64,000 nucleotides of DNA, taken from positions 19,039,001-19,103,000 of the forward strand of contig OX387199.1 of the NCBI GenBank assembly GCA_947561715.1, in the 5' to 3' direction. Source of the DNA: Ascidia mentula. Lineage: Eukaryota; Chordata; Ascidiacea; Phlebobranchia; Ascidiidae. Below the pieces are notes generated by a model. It was not told the origin of the DNA and ran no database searches. It saw nothing but the letters and a program-made list of their open reading frames with translations. This document shows, one piece after another, positions 36,603-49,677 of the stretch. Made by a program: the position numbers and the translations under genes. Every line of letters starts with the position of its first letter. Position 1 is the stretch's first letter.

Positions 36603-38150
36603 TATTCTATTGCATTGTACTTTGTGATTCTCACGAAATTTTACGTGTTTAGGAGTGAATTTCGTGGCGAATGGCAGATAGTGCTTCTCGCTCTATAACC
36701 ACGATGGACGCGAGAAAAGAGCTGGACGTAATGATCGAACACCATTTATAACCCTGTACTGTAATTGTAATTTAATAAGCCTTAACGCAATATTATTAAG
36801 TCACTACGTTTAAAGCCAAACTGCTCTTAAAGCATGTTTTGTCTGTGAAACTATACTATGCTAAGTATACTTGCAAGTAAAATGCCTATCCTATATGGTT
36901 ATGTCAGTATGTATGTATGTGTGTATTATATTCTTTTTGTTTCAAGCAAAGGGGTTCTTTAGTTGAAGTAACTCATGTAACTAAAACGTTAGTTTATTGG
37001 CATACGTGTTTGACGTTACTTAATGGTAAATTGTGGACCCTAGCCTAAACATTTTGTCTGCTTAGAAAGTCCTCCATATGCACAACAGCAGAGGCGCGGC
37101 GCAGTTAAGGGACCTGACGCCCTTCGTGTAGCAAGGTCACACAGATACAATTTTCAGTCATTATGTCGGAATACCTTAGACCTTCCCTGGTCTTGACGAC
37201 ATGACTTCTATGCCAATGGCATTTAGTCAAGCACGACTGACGTTCCTTTAGGAGAAATCCTTGCACTATTTTAGCTAGGGTTGTTATGGCTGGTTGAAGC
37301 ATGAAACTGCTGATTAACCTAACTCACGTATGATTTTAAGTTTTGGCCCATATTTTTGTGACATGAATTTATCCTAAACTAAACTACCACTTTTAACGTT
37401 TTATGGTCTTTGTTGCTGTCATATCCCAAAACATGTTTCTTTTTAACTATTAGTGCCACAAACTTAGTCCTCGTCTACTTTTGACATTTTCTTGTAGCGT
37501 AAATTTTTACGAGGGGACGCCTAACTCTTGTAAGTCCATTATTTTTAGGAAGATCACCTCCAGTTTGGAAGTATTAAGTGTGACGTGTCTTAAAACTTGG
37601 CATTATTCCAAAAATTGGCTTTGAGGATAATTGGTTTTGCCTATACTACGTTTGCAAGGCCGGCTCTTTATTCATACACGTACCTGAATGAGTACAGATG
37701 ATTCCTTTACACGAGATGAGCCAATTTACTTTTTGACGGCCATCCAGCTGAGCCCTTTTATTTTTTGTACGCGCATATTAAGTCGCATGCGGGTCGTTGC
37801 CTATGCTTTTTGACGGCCCAAGAGAAAATGTAAGCATTGGTTGCGCACGCTACAATGCGATGGAATTTGTGGTTCATTTTAGTTTTTAATAACCTTTTTT
37901 TAATTTGTCATGCAGCACGCAAATTCCATAAACGCTTGATATTTTGAATTGTTTGAGCATTTTACTGCTGATTTTCTTTTGTACACAGAAAAAAAAAAAG
38001 AATCACCGTGACAGCAAAACCAAGACGATAATGCGGCCGATAACCACCACAAATCACCGAATTCAATGCAACCCAATTTTCAACAGCCAAAGGTCAAGAC
38101 GACACTGGATTTCGGATAGAAACTATCAATCTTCACAAGGAAGGGACATG
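36603..38150. other. Noncoding internal region of the gypsy element
   Basis: About 1.5 kb with only short open frames. No integrase or envelope motif was recognised. The purine-rich stretch AAGGAAGGGACA just before 38151 fits a polypurine tract. Confidence 0.6.
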
Positions 38151-38624
38151 TGTAGCAACACGCATGTTTCCCTACTTATTCCTTTACACATTTGGAACAC
38201 ATACGGACCGAAGACTGCAGACGGTGTTAAGCTTTCCTGCAGGAGCTCCCACTGGCTTTCTGGCATCCTGCTGGACAACACATTTTTTCTGACACTTTGT
38301 TATAAAACGCTCATTTCGTAATCCTTCAACCACTTCAGTCTAGTCCAGTCTCTCTCAGTCGCTCGTATTCTCTCGGCCCTGTCGTTATTCTTGCCATCGC
38401 GCTGTAAACGTTCGCATGTTCTTTTAATAGTTAAATTCGCTGCAATTCAGTCACGTGTTAAACGCGCTTGAAACAAGTTAAACTTAAGCCACCTGGTAAT
38501 TGCAATCGTGTGTTTCCATTAATAAAGAAGTCTGTTCACGGAGCTTTTAATTCAGTAGTCTATATCAGCAAGCAGACTTTAGCTTTAGCAAAGCAGCGAC
38601 TGGGAATCCTACTTGTACGCTGCA
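38151..38624 (+). repeat. LTR of the gypsy element (3' LTR)
   Basis: Starts TGTAGCAACACGCATG after a polypurine-like tract and is taken to end at GCTGCA (38619-38624). It has TATAAAA at 38301-38307 and AATAAA at 38521-38526. It is followed by TGGTGACC (38626-38633), which has the TGG start expected of a tRNA primer-binding site. That site normally follows the 5' LTR, not the 3' one. Confidence 0.72.
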
Positions 38625-38658
38625 CTGGTGACCTTGCTCGACGTGATCACAATTGCTC

Positions 38659-39007
38659 TTACCAGGTGGCTTAAGTTTAACTTGTTTCAAGCGCGTTTAA
38701 CACGTGACTGAATTGCAGCGAATTTAACTATTAAAAGAACATGCGAACGTTTACAGCCCGATGGCAAGAATAACGACAGGGCCGAGAGAATACGAGCGAC
38801 TGAGAGAGACTGGACTAGACTGAAGTGGTTGAAGGATTACGAAATGAGCGTTTTATAACAAAGTGTCAGAAAAAATGTGTTGTCCAGCAGGATGCCAGAA
38901 AGCCTGTGGGAGCTCCTGCAGGAAAGCTTAACACCGTCTGCAGTCTTCGGTCCGTATGTGTTTCAAATGTGTAAAGGAATAAGTAGGAAAACATGCGTGT
39001 TGCTACA
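38659..39007 (-). repeat. Inverted partial LTR at the right end of the gypsy element
   Basis: Reverse complement of 38151-38499, 349 bp, near perfect (a few substitutions such as CCTGTGGG against CCACTGGC). The outer end reads GCTACA, the complement of the LTR start, so both element ends carry the same LTR terminus. Confidence 0.88.
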
Positions 39008-39281
39008 ACGTCCAACACTTATAACCAAGAAGGAAACATAGTTGTTTGTCAAACTCATCCATAGAGTGCAAAGAAATTAATTGCGCTCTTAAAATGATGT
39101 AATCAAAGAGTTACATTTGTTTGGAAACTTTCGTTCCAAATTGTGGACATTACTGTATCTACTGATGGGAAACAAACCTGCCTTATCGACAACTTTATGG
39201 TAGTTCAACTTTCCAGTGAATCTTAAAGGGTTCACACCACCCAGATATAACTCTCCATCATCTGGTAATGACAAAACCTCG
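39008..39281 (-). pseudogene. Inverted remnant, exon 6-like half, interval 6
   Basis: Right half of the split remnant; exon 6-like match at about 39281-39187 ([20 protein letters not shown]). Confidence 0.72.
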
Positions 39282-39590
39282 AGTCTGAACAAGATCATTC
39301 TGAAACCTAAGCTAACAGTGCTAGAATTTCTTTATTAGCAGTTTGGAACTCGTATTGATCCTTGAAGAACTTTGACGACCGCATTAGGTAAACAGCACAA
39401 TCGAAACTTCACCAAAAATGGCCACAATCAAAAAGTGAATGTTGCAAGAAAATCGTGGTTTGAGATTTCCTTCAGGTTAATACGTTGACGTTTCGATTGG
39501 AACAAAGTGCTTCAAATGCACTTCGTGCGTTTGCAGGGCCGGCGTGTTATTAGAATATTACCACAGTAATTAAGGTTGCAGATGATAAAC

Positions 39591-39795
39591 TTCTTCAAAA
39601 TCACCTTGTTTGTCTCCACAAGGTTGCACCTGGTTTGGTGCCCAACGGATGATTGTATAGTCACCACAAAGTGGAAGTCTTTACTTGGCCGTTTGGTCAG
39701 CAAAGTCGTCTGAAAGTCACACCAGCCGCACTGAAGAGACCTTTTAAGTCGAAACAGTGGCCGTCTGTCTTCAGCTTACACAATTCTTCAAAATC
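39591..39795. repeat. Same 5'-flank insertion before copy 7
   Basis: Bounded by TTCTTCAAAATC at 39591-39602 and 39784-39795, with a 5-base net deletion relative to copy 3 (GACAGTGATTG reduced to GATTG near 39650). Copies 8-11 lack it. Confidence 0.6.
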
Positions 39796-40005
39796 GTTCT
39801 TTCTATTGTTGTAAAAGGCCTCTTCGAAATTGTATAGATGCGAAACTTCTCACCAACAACTATTGCGTGACGCCATCTTTCCGGACTCCTATCATGTCTA
39901 AACCATTCTACTAAGTTTCGCTGCTCTTCACTTTTGCAGGGTTGTTCGGTAGTCAGTTGGTTTCTATAGTGTAAGTTTAAAACAGTTTTCAACAAGATTG
40001 GAAAG

Positions 40006-42390
40006 ATGAATAAAGAAATCTTGATGTTATTTTTGTTGGCAACTCTTTGCAGTGCTCACATGTGAGTGTGTGCCATTTTGAAATCAGTTAACTATGTTTT
40101 ACATGCTGACTATTTTGACGCAACAGCAAAACTCATTGATCTTTTTAACTTTTTGTGGGTCAGATTATCCAGGAAACCCATTTACCAGTGCATGTGTGAA
40201 ACTACAATATTAATTATTTATTATTCCATTCCTATCTCTAAGTGTAATATATGTTTTTTTTGGTGAAGAATAAATCTTCCACCACGTGAGAATTTGAGCC
40301 AAACTTCAATGGAAAGAAAATCAATTGTGAACGAATTCCAGAAACGTCACGACAAACTTCTACTTGCTTCCAGCAAGGCCGCTGTTTCCGTGCCTCTTGT
40401 AAACTATTATAATGTAACCTCACCAAAACATCCATAAAAACATAACTTAACTTACCAGAATATTCTATATTAGTTGTTTTACTTGGGAGAAATTGGAATA
40501 GGAACCCCTCCACAAATATTTATCGTCCTTTTTGATACTTCGTTGGAATTCGTTTGGGTGCCCTCGGTTAAATGTGACACAAACAAGTATTTATGCTGTG
40601 AGTATAACAAGGCCGACACGCTTTTGCGTTGTCTGAAAATTGCACATTTTTATTTCAGCCAAGCATCACAAATATAACAGTGCTGACTCTTCAACATATG
40701 TTGAAACAGGAAAGAATTACTCGTATGGAGGTTACACAGGAATTTATAGTCAAGATGTGATCTCTGTAAGACACTTGGTAATTTCCTTATCATTGAAGGA
40801 AAACCATTATATTTTTTTTTTAGGTTGGGGGTTTGGGCGTGAATCAGACCTTCCTTGAGTTAATTGAAACTCCACATGGTCGTCAGGATGATTGGTATGA
40901 CGGAATAGTTGGAATGAGTTTCCCAGCTTTCAACTATACACCTATGTTTAATCACATGTTTCAAAAGGGGATAGTGACAAAAAATCAGTTCTCATTCTAC
41001 CTTAACAGGTAAATTAGTTGTAAAATTGTGCATGTAATATTTCAATAAAAAAAGACGCGTTCGTCGCGGTCATCAATTGTTTTTTAAAGTTTTTTGAATT
41101 AAATGTTTGTCTTGTTATTCGAATCTGGGAGTTGTTAATTGCGTTGCAAATGACCTATTTCTTTTCCTGTCTTTCCTATTAAACTTGTCACAATTTAGAG
41201 ATTTGTCACTACCAGATGGTGGAGAGTTATATCTGGGTGGTGTGAACCCTGCAAGATTCACTGGAAAGTTTAACTACCATAAAGTTGTTGGAAAGGTAAC
41301 TTGGTCGTCCATTTGCACATCACAAAAATGTCAACAATTTAAAATATACTCACGAAACAATTTTTCTCTTTTGTTAACAAAACACACAAACGGATTTGTA
41401 GCACCGTGTCGTTCAATTTGATCATCAATTATGTTGACTTTCAGAGTGTCTGGCAAATTTCCGTGGATGGTATAAGTGTTGGAGATAAGGCTGGTACCAA
41501 AGCTTGTGTCGGTGGTTGTCTGGCAATTATTGGTTCGGGTTTTAACAATTTTATTGGCCCTACAGATGAAGTCGCGATGATCGCCCATGCTGTTGGAGCT
41601 GTGGAAACCTCCACGAAGGTGATAACGTTAAAAATATTAAAACTTGCTACCTGCGCTTTATGTGTTTATCTAATCTATATTGTTCGTTGTAGAATCAATA
41701 TGCATTGAATTGCGGAGACAAGTCTCAAATGCCGAATATTACATTCACTCTCTCCGGTATCAAATACGTTCTCACACCCGAGGAGTACGTCAACACGGTT
41801 GGTTCAAACCCGTATATTTTCCGCTCCCTAAAAGAGTTGGTAATTTGATAATAAACCCCGAATCGGCGAAAAAAATGAGAAAATTAATTCGATTGTTTTG
41901 GACAATATCAATTCGACGTACGAGACTGTTGATTTACTCTTAAATGTATGAAGTATACCATTATTCCAACCCTATACATCATACGTCTGATAAAAGCTGT
42001 AATGACTAAATGCTGAACTTCCTGTACCGCCCACCGCGATTGTCTGATTTATGAGCAATCTTGAAAAATCGATTTCGTCTGCACTGGCATCCTCAGTTGC
42101 AATTTGAAACTGCTGATATGTTTATAACATTGACCGCTAAAATCTGGTGTTTATTTAAGCCATTTTTTCTATTGTTAAACTGTGCCTATACGGTATTATT
42201 GAGTAAACATTTTATTCCTTTGTAACAGTTTTCGCAGGATTGCCTCTTCGGGTTTTACGGCAATAACATGATGTCAGAAGATGGTCCATTGTGGATCTTT
42301 GGTACCATGTTTATGAGAAATTACTACACAACTTTCGATATCGCCAACAACCGTGTTGGATTCGCAACATTGGCACCGGTTTCAAAGTGA
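40006..42390 (+). CDS. Copy 7: secreted pseudo-aspartic protease (DTS / GSG)
   Basis: Exons 40006-40061, 40299-40413, 40474-40597, 40659-40765, 40824-41008, 41199-41295, 41445-41618, 41693-41797, 42229-42390; 374 residues. The signal peptide starts MNKEILML. The first triplet is D78-T79-S80, then LEFVWVPS. The loop is CDTNKYLC. Exon 4 reads [20 protein letters not shown]. The second triplet is G-S-G in [12 protein letters not shown]. Exon 7 starts SVWQISVDG, exon 8 ends EEYVNT, exon 9 starts [11 protein letters not shown]. It follows the gypsy insertion and is the last copy with the extra 200-bp upstream insertion. Conserved 5' flank 39789-40005. Confidence 0.87.
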
Positions 42391-44063
42391 TCGTAATCAA
42401 ACCCAACATGAGCAGCAGTAACCACTTAAAAGCTGTGTCGTTGATATACACATGAAAAGAAATATATAATCAAGTGTATTTGTATTACTGTTGGTTAACT
42501 GCGCTGTTGTGTTGTTTTTATCGATACCGATGATGCCCGCAAACACAGGCGAAATATATATGTCGTAGAAACTTTAAACTGACAGACGACTCAGGATTAT
42601 TTATCATATATTGTACTAATCCGTTACTGAGTCTCTGTCAGCCATGTAGAGACTATACAGGCGATTCAAAGAAATCAAACTCTCATTAATCGAGTGTAAA
42701 TAATAGATTTTCATTGCAAGTATTTTTTCTGTTTCGCTGATTATGTGATCGGTTTAAAAATATACTTAACCAAAAAAAATGTTGAAAAATATGTAGTAGT
42801 TTTTTGAATGTGGTAAAATGCAGTAATGTAGTAAAATTGGGTGGTGAACGGAGGTCAAATCGTAATGGTTGATCATATAAATACTTGATTGAGTCCAAAG
42901 CATAACAGAAGGGAATGCGACAACTGGTTGGTGATTTTAAAAGGGTGTCTACATGGAAAAAGGCAAAGAATCAATGCCTGACATAAAGCAATAGCCGACT
43001 AACGGCTAAACCCTGGTGAGCAACATGTTTCAGGCAACGCTTAAATATAACTATGAAACGAGTAACGAAACTACTTGTAACTATGGTCGGATGAAAGCAG
43101 GACGTTGGGAAAGACGGCGTCACGCATTTTAATTGTGTGAAGTTTTGCATCGAAAGAAACCGTTTTTTTCAGTATAGAACGTATTGCAGGAGTAGTGTGA
43201 ATGATATACACTGATTACAACTTATACACCCACGTTGTTGTTACTTAATTCGTTGTTCCCTCATTGTTTCGTTATGAATGTTGTTACTTCATTCGATAAC
43301 AATTCCAAATTATTTGTATCTGCACTTCGTAGTGTGGCTGCAACATTTTAAACGTTCCATTGGCGGTCTAATAGTTACCGATGTGACTTGTCCACTGTAT
43401 ATCTACACACCAGCACATGTAGCCCAGTGAATAAGAAAATAGGTCACAGCGTCATCAATTAAAACATTACCGAGAACAAGATTCTCTGGAGTCTTGTATG
43501 TTGTGCGTGACATCGTTGATATCAAAGGTTTATTCACTTACAGGACAACAAAATCTAAAGAGGACTAATTAATGTTGTATCACCTAAATTTAAAGCCAGT
43601 CCAGAGACATAACGATTTCAGACATGGAATCCTCTGATTACGGTCTTTTACAGGGTGGATAACATAACCGTCGCGCGATACACAGCAAACCTTCGCAGAT
43701 CTGCGTGCTAATCACTAAAGTGTTTGCAGAATATTAATTTAATTTTGATCCGTTCTAACCAAGGCCCCCTGGGTACCGTACCATGATATGTGTATTTCGG
43801 AATATATATTTCGCCTAAAGTCATCACGAGTTTCTTATTAATTGATTTAACTGAACTGTCTGCAAGATTGGTTTGTTGACTTTGCATAGAAATATATATC
43901 GCGCTTATCACGTTCATAATTATGACGTGGTAAAGACACTCACGGGGAGTCGAACCACTGATCACAAACCCATCACGAGGGGATACATGTTCTAGACTGG
44001 AGATGCCGCGATCCACCAGGCGGAATTAGTACTAAGTTATTAAAACAGTTTGTTGTTGATATT
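42391..44063. other. Interval 7: 3' flank of copy 7 and the same repeat
   Basis: No gene seen. B-box-like motif at 43946-43956 on the minus strand, consensus form. Confidence 0.4.
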
Positions 44064-44195
44064 GCCAGGCATATTACTTAGTAATTGATGGCTCTTCTGG
44101 CAAAAAGAAAACTTGTTTAAACGACGTTTCGGTCGTTATTCAACAGACCTTCATCAGGACAAGTGAAGCGAAACGCCAACACGGCGATAAATAGT
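44064..44195 (-). repeat. Retroelement end with hammerhead-like core, interval 7
   Basis: Core 44126-44157 intact. Confidence 0.5.
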
Positions 44196-44396
44196 CAAAC
44201 GTGAAAAAGGCAAAAAGGCGAATGAAGCACGAAAAAGCGTGTGACAATTGAAGACCTTTATGAAGGATAAATGTACATGAGTATTATACAAATACGCATT
44301 GAGACAATCATATGAATTTTGAGAGCTACACACAGATGGCCACTGTTTCGACCAATAAAGTGATCAGTGCAGCTTGGTGTGATTATTGACGGTAAA

Positions 44397-44752
44397 CGAT
44401 TTTATAGATGTAAACATAGTAACCACACCAGCTTTGTGACTGCCTTGATCTCCAACACTTATACCATCCATAGTAATTAGCCAAGACGTCCAACACTTAT
44501 AACCATGAAGGAAACATAATTGTTTGTCAAACTCATCCATAGAGTGCAAAGAAATTAATTGCGCACTTAAATTGATGTAATCAAAGAGTTAAATTTGTTT
44601 GGAAATTTTCGTTTCAAATTGTGGACATTACTGCACCTACTGGTGGGAAACAAACCTGCCTTGTCGACAACTTTGCGGTAGTTCAACTTTCCAGTGAATC
44701 TTGAAGGGTTCACACCGCCTAGATATAACTCTCCACAATCTGGTAGTGACAA
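44397..44752 (-). pseudogene. Inverted remnant of exons 6-7, interval 7
   Basis: Exon 6-like part reads [20 protein letters not shown]; exon 7-like part reads WLITMDGISVGDQGS. Confidence 0.75.
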
Positions 44753-45303
44753 ATGTCCATAATTTAGGGATACTTATTAGAATCTAAACGAGTTGATTAC
44801 CCTGAAACCAACACTAACAGTACCAGAATTTTTTTTTAGATGTTTGCAGGTCGTATTGATCCTCAAAGCAGTTTTAAGCCCGCATTGGGAAAACAACTCG
44901 ATCATAAACTTCACCGAAAATGGCCACAATCAAAAAGTAAATGTTGCAATAAAGAGATTTCCATCAGGTTAATACGTTGACGTTTCGGTTGGAACACAGT
45001 GCGTCAAATGCACTCTGTGCGGTTTGCAGGGTCGGCTTGTTATCAGAATATTACTATAGTCAGTGAAGTTGCAGAGGACAAACTTATTTAAAATCGTTCT
45101 TTCTATTGTTGTAAAAGGCCTCTTCGAAATTGTATAGATGCGAAACTTCTCACCAACAACTATTGCGTGACGCCATCTTTCCGGACTCCTATCATGTCTA
45201 AAGAATTCTACTCAGTTTCACTGCTCTTCACTTTTGCAGGGTTGTTTGGTAGTTAGTTGGTTTCTTGTGTAAGTTTATAACAATTTTCAACAAGATTGGA
45301 AAG

Positions 45304-47710
45304 ATGAAGAAAGAAATGTTGATGTTATTTTTGTTGGCAACTCTTTGCAGTGCTCACATGTGAGTGTGTGCCATTTTGAAATCAGTTAACTATGTTTTAC
45401 ATGCTGACAATTTTGACGCAACAGCAAAACTGATTGATCTTTTTAACTTTTTGTTGGTCAGATTATCCAGGAAACCCATTTACTAGTGCATGTGTGAAAC
45501 TACAATATTAATTATTTATTATTCCATTCCTATCTCTAAGTGTAATATATGTTTTTTTTGGTGAAGAATAAATCTTCCACCCCATGAGACTTTGAGCCAA
45601 ACTTCAATGGAAAGAAAATCAATTGTGAACGAATTCCAGAAACGTCACGACAAACTTCTACTTGCTTCCAGCAAGGCCGCTGTTTCCGTGCCTCTTGTAA
45701 ACTATTATAATGTAACCTCACCAAAACATCCATAAAAACATATCGTAACTTACCAGAATATTCTATATTAGTTGTTTTACTTGGGAGAAATTGGAATTGG
45801 AACCCCTCCACAAATATTTATCGTCCTTTTTGCTACTTTGGCGGAAATAGCTTGGGTGCCCTCGGTTAAATGTGACAGAAGCAAAGTTGCATGCTGTGAG
45901 TATAACATGGTCGACACGCTTTTGCGTTGTGTCAAAATTGCAGGTTTTTATCGCAGCCGACCATCACAAATACAACAGTGCTTTCTCTTCAACATATGTT
46001 AAAACCGGAAAGAATTACTCGTTTGAAGGTTGCACAGGAATTTATAGTCAAGATGTGATCTCTGTAAGACACTTGGTAATTTCCTTATCATTGAAGGAAA
46101 ACCATAATATTTCTTCAGGTTGGGGGTTTGAGTGTGAATCAGACCTTCCTTGAGATGATTGAAACTCCCGATGGTCTTCGAGATGAATGGTATGACGGAA
46201 TAGTTGGAATGAGTTTCCCAGCTTTCAACTATACACCTATGTTCAATCACATGTTTCAAAAGGGGATAGTGACAAAAAATCAGTTCTCATTCTATCTTAA
46301 CAAGTAAATTATTTGTAAAATGGTGCATGTATTATTTAAACAAAAAAGACGCGTTCGTCGCGGTCAGAAATCATTTTTCAAAGTTGTTTTTTTGAAACAC
46401 AATATTTGTCTTGTTATTCGAACCTGCGAAACATTAGCTATATCTTTTCCTGTCCTTCCTATTGAACCTATCATAATTTAGAGATTTGTCACTACCAGAT
46501 GGTGGAGAGTTATATCTGGGTGGCGTGAACCCGGCAAGATTCACTGGAAAGTTTAACTACCATAAAGTTGTCGGCAAGGTAACCTATAGTAGTCCATTTG
46601 CACATCACAAAAATGTCTGCAATTCAAAATAAACCAACGAAAGAATTTTTGTTTGTTACTAATCCCCTCGGCGCACGCAAGCGGATTTGTAGCACCGTGT
46701 CGTTCAATTTGATCATCAATTATGTTGACTTTCAGAATAACTGGCAAATTTCCGTGGATGGCATAAGTGTTGGAGACAAGGCTGGTACCAAAGCTTGTGT
46801 CGGTGGTTGTCTGGCAATGATTGGTTCGGGTTTTAACAATTTTATTGGCCCTACAGATGAAGTCGCGATGATGGCCCATGCTGTTGGAGCTATGGAAACC
46901 ACCACGAAGGTGATCACGTTAAAAATATTAAAACTTGCTACCTGCGCTTTATGTGTTAATCTAATGTATATTGTTCGTTGTAGAATACATATGCATTGAA
47001 TTGTGGAGACAAGCCTCAAATGCCGAATATTACATTCACTCTCTCCGGTATCCAATACGTTCTCACACCCGACGAGTACGTCATACAGGTTCGTTTAAAC
47101 CAGTCTTCGAACAAACCGCTCTCTAAGAAAGTTGGTAATTTGATAACAGGTCCCTAATCTGCGAAAAAAATGAAAAATTTAATTCCATTTTTTTAAGACA
47201 ATATCAATTCGACGTACTAGACTGTTGCAACAACACTTCTTTCTTAAACCATGATTTACTCTTAAAAGTATAAAGTATACTTTCATTCCAACCCCACATC
47301 ATAGGTCTGATAAAAGCTGTAATGACTAAATGCTGAACTTCCTGTACCGCCCACCGCCATTGTCTGATTTATGAGCAATCTTGAAAAATCGATTTCGTCT
47401 GCACTGGCATCCTCAGTTGCAATTTGAAACTGCTGATGTGTTTATAACATTGACCGCTAAAATCTGGTGTTTATTTAAGCCATTTTTTCTATTGTTAAAC
47501 TGTGCCTATACGGTATTATTGAGTAAACATTTTATTCCTTTGTAACAGTTTTCGGAGGATTGCCTCTTCGGGTTTTACGGCAATAACATGATGTCAGAAG
47601 ATGGTCCATTGTGGATCCTTGGTGTCATGTTTATGAGAAATTACTACACAACTTTCGATATCGCCAACAACCGTGTTGGATTCGCAACATTGGCACCGGT
47701 TTCAAAGTGA
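45304..47710 (+). CDS. Copy 8: secreted pseudo-aspartic protease with both catalytic Asp lost (ATL / GSG)
   Basis: Exons 45304-45359, 45597-45711, 45772-45895, 45957-46063, 46119-46303, 46482-46578, 46736-46909, 46984-47088, 47549-47710; 374 residues. The first triplet is A78-T79-L80, then AEIAWVPS: the catalytic Asp is Ala. The second is G-S-G ([12 protein letters not shown]). Exon 4 switches to the SDHHKYNS type (the earlier copies have SKHHKYNS), together with a different intron 3 acceptor (ATCGCAG for ATTTCAG). Exon 5 ends AA|GTAAAT rather than AG|GTAAAT, so the junction residue is Lys instead of Arg. Exon 8 has [13 protein letters not shown]. Exon 9 contains PLWILG, the usual cathepsin D form, where other copies have WIFG or WFFG. 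Conserved 5' flank 45090-45303. Confidence 0.87.
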
Positions 47711-49383
47711 TCGTAATCAAACCCAACATGAGCAGCAGCAACCACTTGAAAGCTGTGTCGTTGATATACACATGAAAAGAAATATATAATCAAGTGTATT
47801 TGTATTACTGTTGGTTAACTGCGTTGTTTTGTTGTTTTTTTGCGATGCCGATGATGCCCGCAAACACAGGCGAAATATATATGTCGTAGAAACTTTAAAC
47901 TGACGGACGACTCAGGATTATTTATAATATATTGTAGTAATCCGTTACTGAGTCTCTGTCAGCCATATAGAGACTATACAGACGAGTTAAAGAAATCAAA
48001 CTCTCATTAATCAAGTGTAAATAATAGATTTCCATTGCAAGTATTTTTTCTGTTTCGCCTATTATGTGTATGTTTAAAAATATACCTAACCAACAAAAGG
48101 TTGAAAAATATGTAGTAGTTTTTTGAATGTGGTAAAATGTAGTAATGTAGTAAAATTGGGTGGTGTACGGAGGTCAAATCGTAACGGCTGATCATATAAA
48201 TACTTGATTGAATCCAAAGTATAACAGAAGGGAATGCGACAACTGGTTGGTGATTTTAAAAGGGTGCCTACATGGAAAAAGGCAAAGAATCAATTCCTCA
48301 ATAAAGCAATAGCCGAGTAACGGCTAAACCCTAGTGAACAACATGTTTGAAGCAACGCTTAAATTCAACTATGAAACGAGGAACGAAACTACTTGTAACT
48401 ATGGTCGGATGAAAGCAGGATGTTGGGAAAGACGGCGTCACGCATTTTTAATTGTGTGAAGTTTTGCATCGAAAGAAACCGTTTTTTTCAGTATAGAACG
48501 CATGGCAGGAGTAGTGTGAATGATATACACTGATTACAACTTATACACCCACGTTGTTGTTACTTAATTCGTTGTTACCTCATTGTTTCGTTATGAATGT
48601 TGTTACTTCATTCGATAATAATTCCACATTTTTTGGATCTACAGTTTCGTAGTGTGGTTGCAACATTTTAAACGTTCCATTGGCGGTCTAATAGTTACCG
48701 ATGTGACTTGTCCACTGTATATCTACACACCAGTACATGTAGCCCAGTGAATAAGAAAATAGGTCACAGCGTCATCAATTAAAACATTACCGAGAGCAAG
48801 ATTCTCTGGAGTCTTGTCTGTTGTGCGTGAAATCGTTGGTATCAATGGTTTATTCACTTACAGGACAACAAAATCTAAAGAGGACGAATTAATGTTGTAT
48901 CACCTAAATTTAAAGCCAGTCCAGAGACATAACGATTTCAGACATGGAATCCTCTGATTACGGCATTTAACAGGGTGGATAACAAAACCGTCGCACGATA
49001 CACAGCAAACCTTCGCAGATCTGCGTGCTAATCACAAAAGTGTTTGCAGAATATTAATTTAATTTTGATCCGTTCTAACCAAGGCCCCCTGGGTACCGTA
49101 CCATGATATGTGTATTTCGGAAAATACATTTCGCCTGAAGTCATCATTAGTTTCTTATTAATTGATTTAACTGAACTGTCTGCAAGATCGGTTTGTTGAC
49201 TTTGCATAGAAATATATATCGCGCTTATCACGTTCAGGATTATGACGTGGTTAAGACACTCACGGGAAGTCGAACCACTGATCACAAACCCATTACGAGG
49301 GAATACCTATTCTAGACTGGAGATGCCGCGATCCACCAGGCGAAATTAGTACTAAGGTATTAAAACAGTTTGTTGTTGATATT
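47711..49383. other. Interval 8: 3' flank of copy 8 and the same repeat
   Basis: No gene seen. B-box-like motif at 49266-49276 on the minus strand (GGTTCGACTTC). Confidence 0.4.
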
Positions 49384-49515
49384 GCCAGGCATATGACTTA
49401 GTAATTTAAGGCTCTTCTGGCAAAAAGAAAACTTGTTTAAACGACGTTTCGGTCGTTATTCAACAGACCTTCATCAGGACAAGTGAAGCGAAACGCCAAC
49501 ACGGCGATAAATAGT
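49384..49515 (-). repeat. Retroelement end with hammerhead-like core, interval 8
   Basis: Core 49446-49477 intact. The DNA just after it is deleted (CACGAAAAAGGATAAAGG), removing about 45 bases present in other intervals. Confidence 0.5.
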
Positions 49516-49677
49516 CAAACGTGAAAAAGGCAAAAAGGCGAAAGAAGCACGAAAAAGGATAAAGGTATTATACCAATACGCATTGAGACAATGTGAATTT
49601 TGAGAGCTGCACACAGATGGCCACTGTTTCGACCAATAAAGTGATCAGTGTAGCTTGGTGTGATTATTGACGGTATA

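Larger units (their letters stand above)
34656..39007 (+). mobile_element. Defective Ty3/gypsy retrotransposon with an inverted terminal LTR piece
   Basis: 4,352 bp flanked by the 4-bp duplication ACGT (34652-34655 and 39008-39011), interrupting the inverted exon 6-7 remnant of interval 6. The left end begins TGTAGCAACACGC, the first 13 bases of the LTR, but then runs straight into the end of the protease region of pol. Order: protease end, reverse transcriptase, RNase H, noncoding DNA, LTR, a 34-bp leader with a primer-binding-type start, then an inverted partial LTR. gag, integrase and a proper 5' LTR are missing. The pol sequence resembles flatworm Ty3/gypsy elements of the CsRn1 type (inference). 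Confidence 0.88.

Noticed and set aside
38468-38674. 68-codon frame between the two LTR arms
   Set aside because: It spans the LTR end, leader and inverted LTR; a chance frame in noncoding element DNA.
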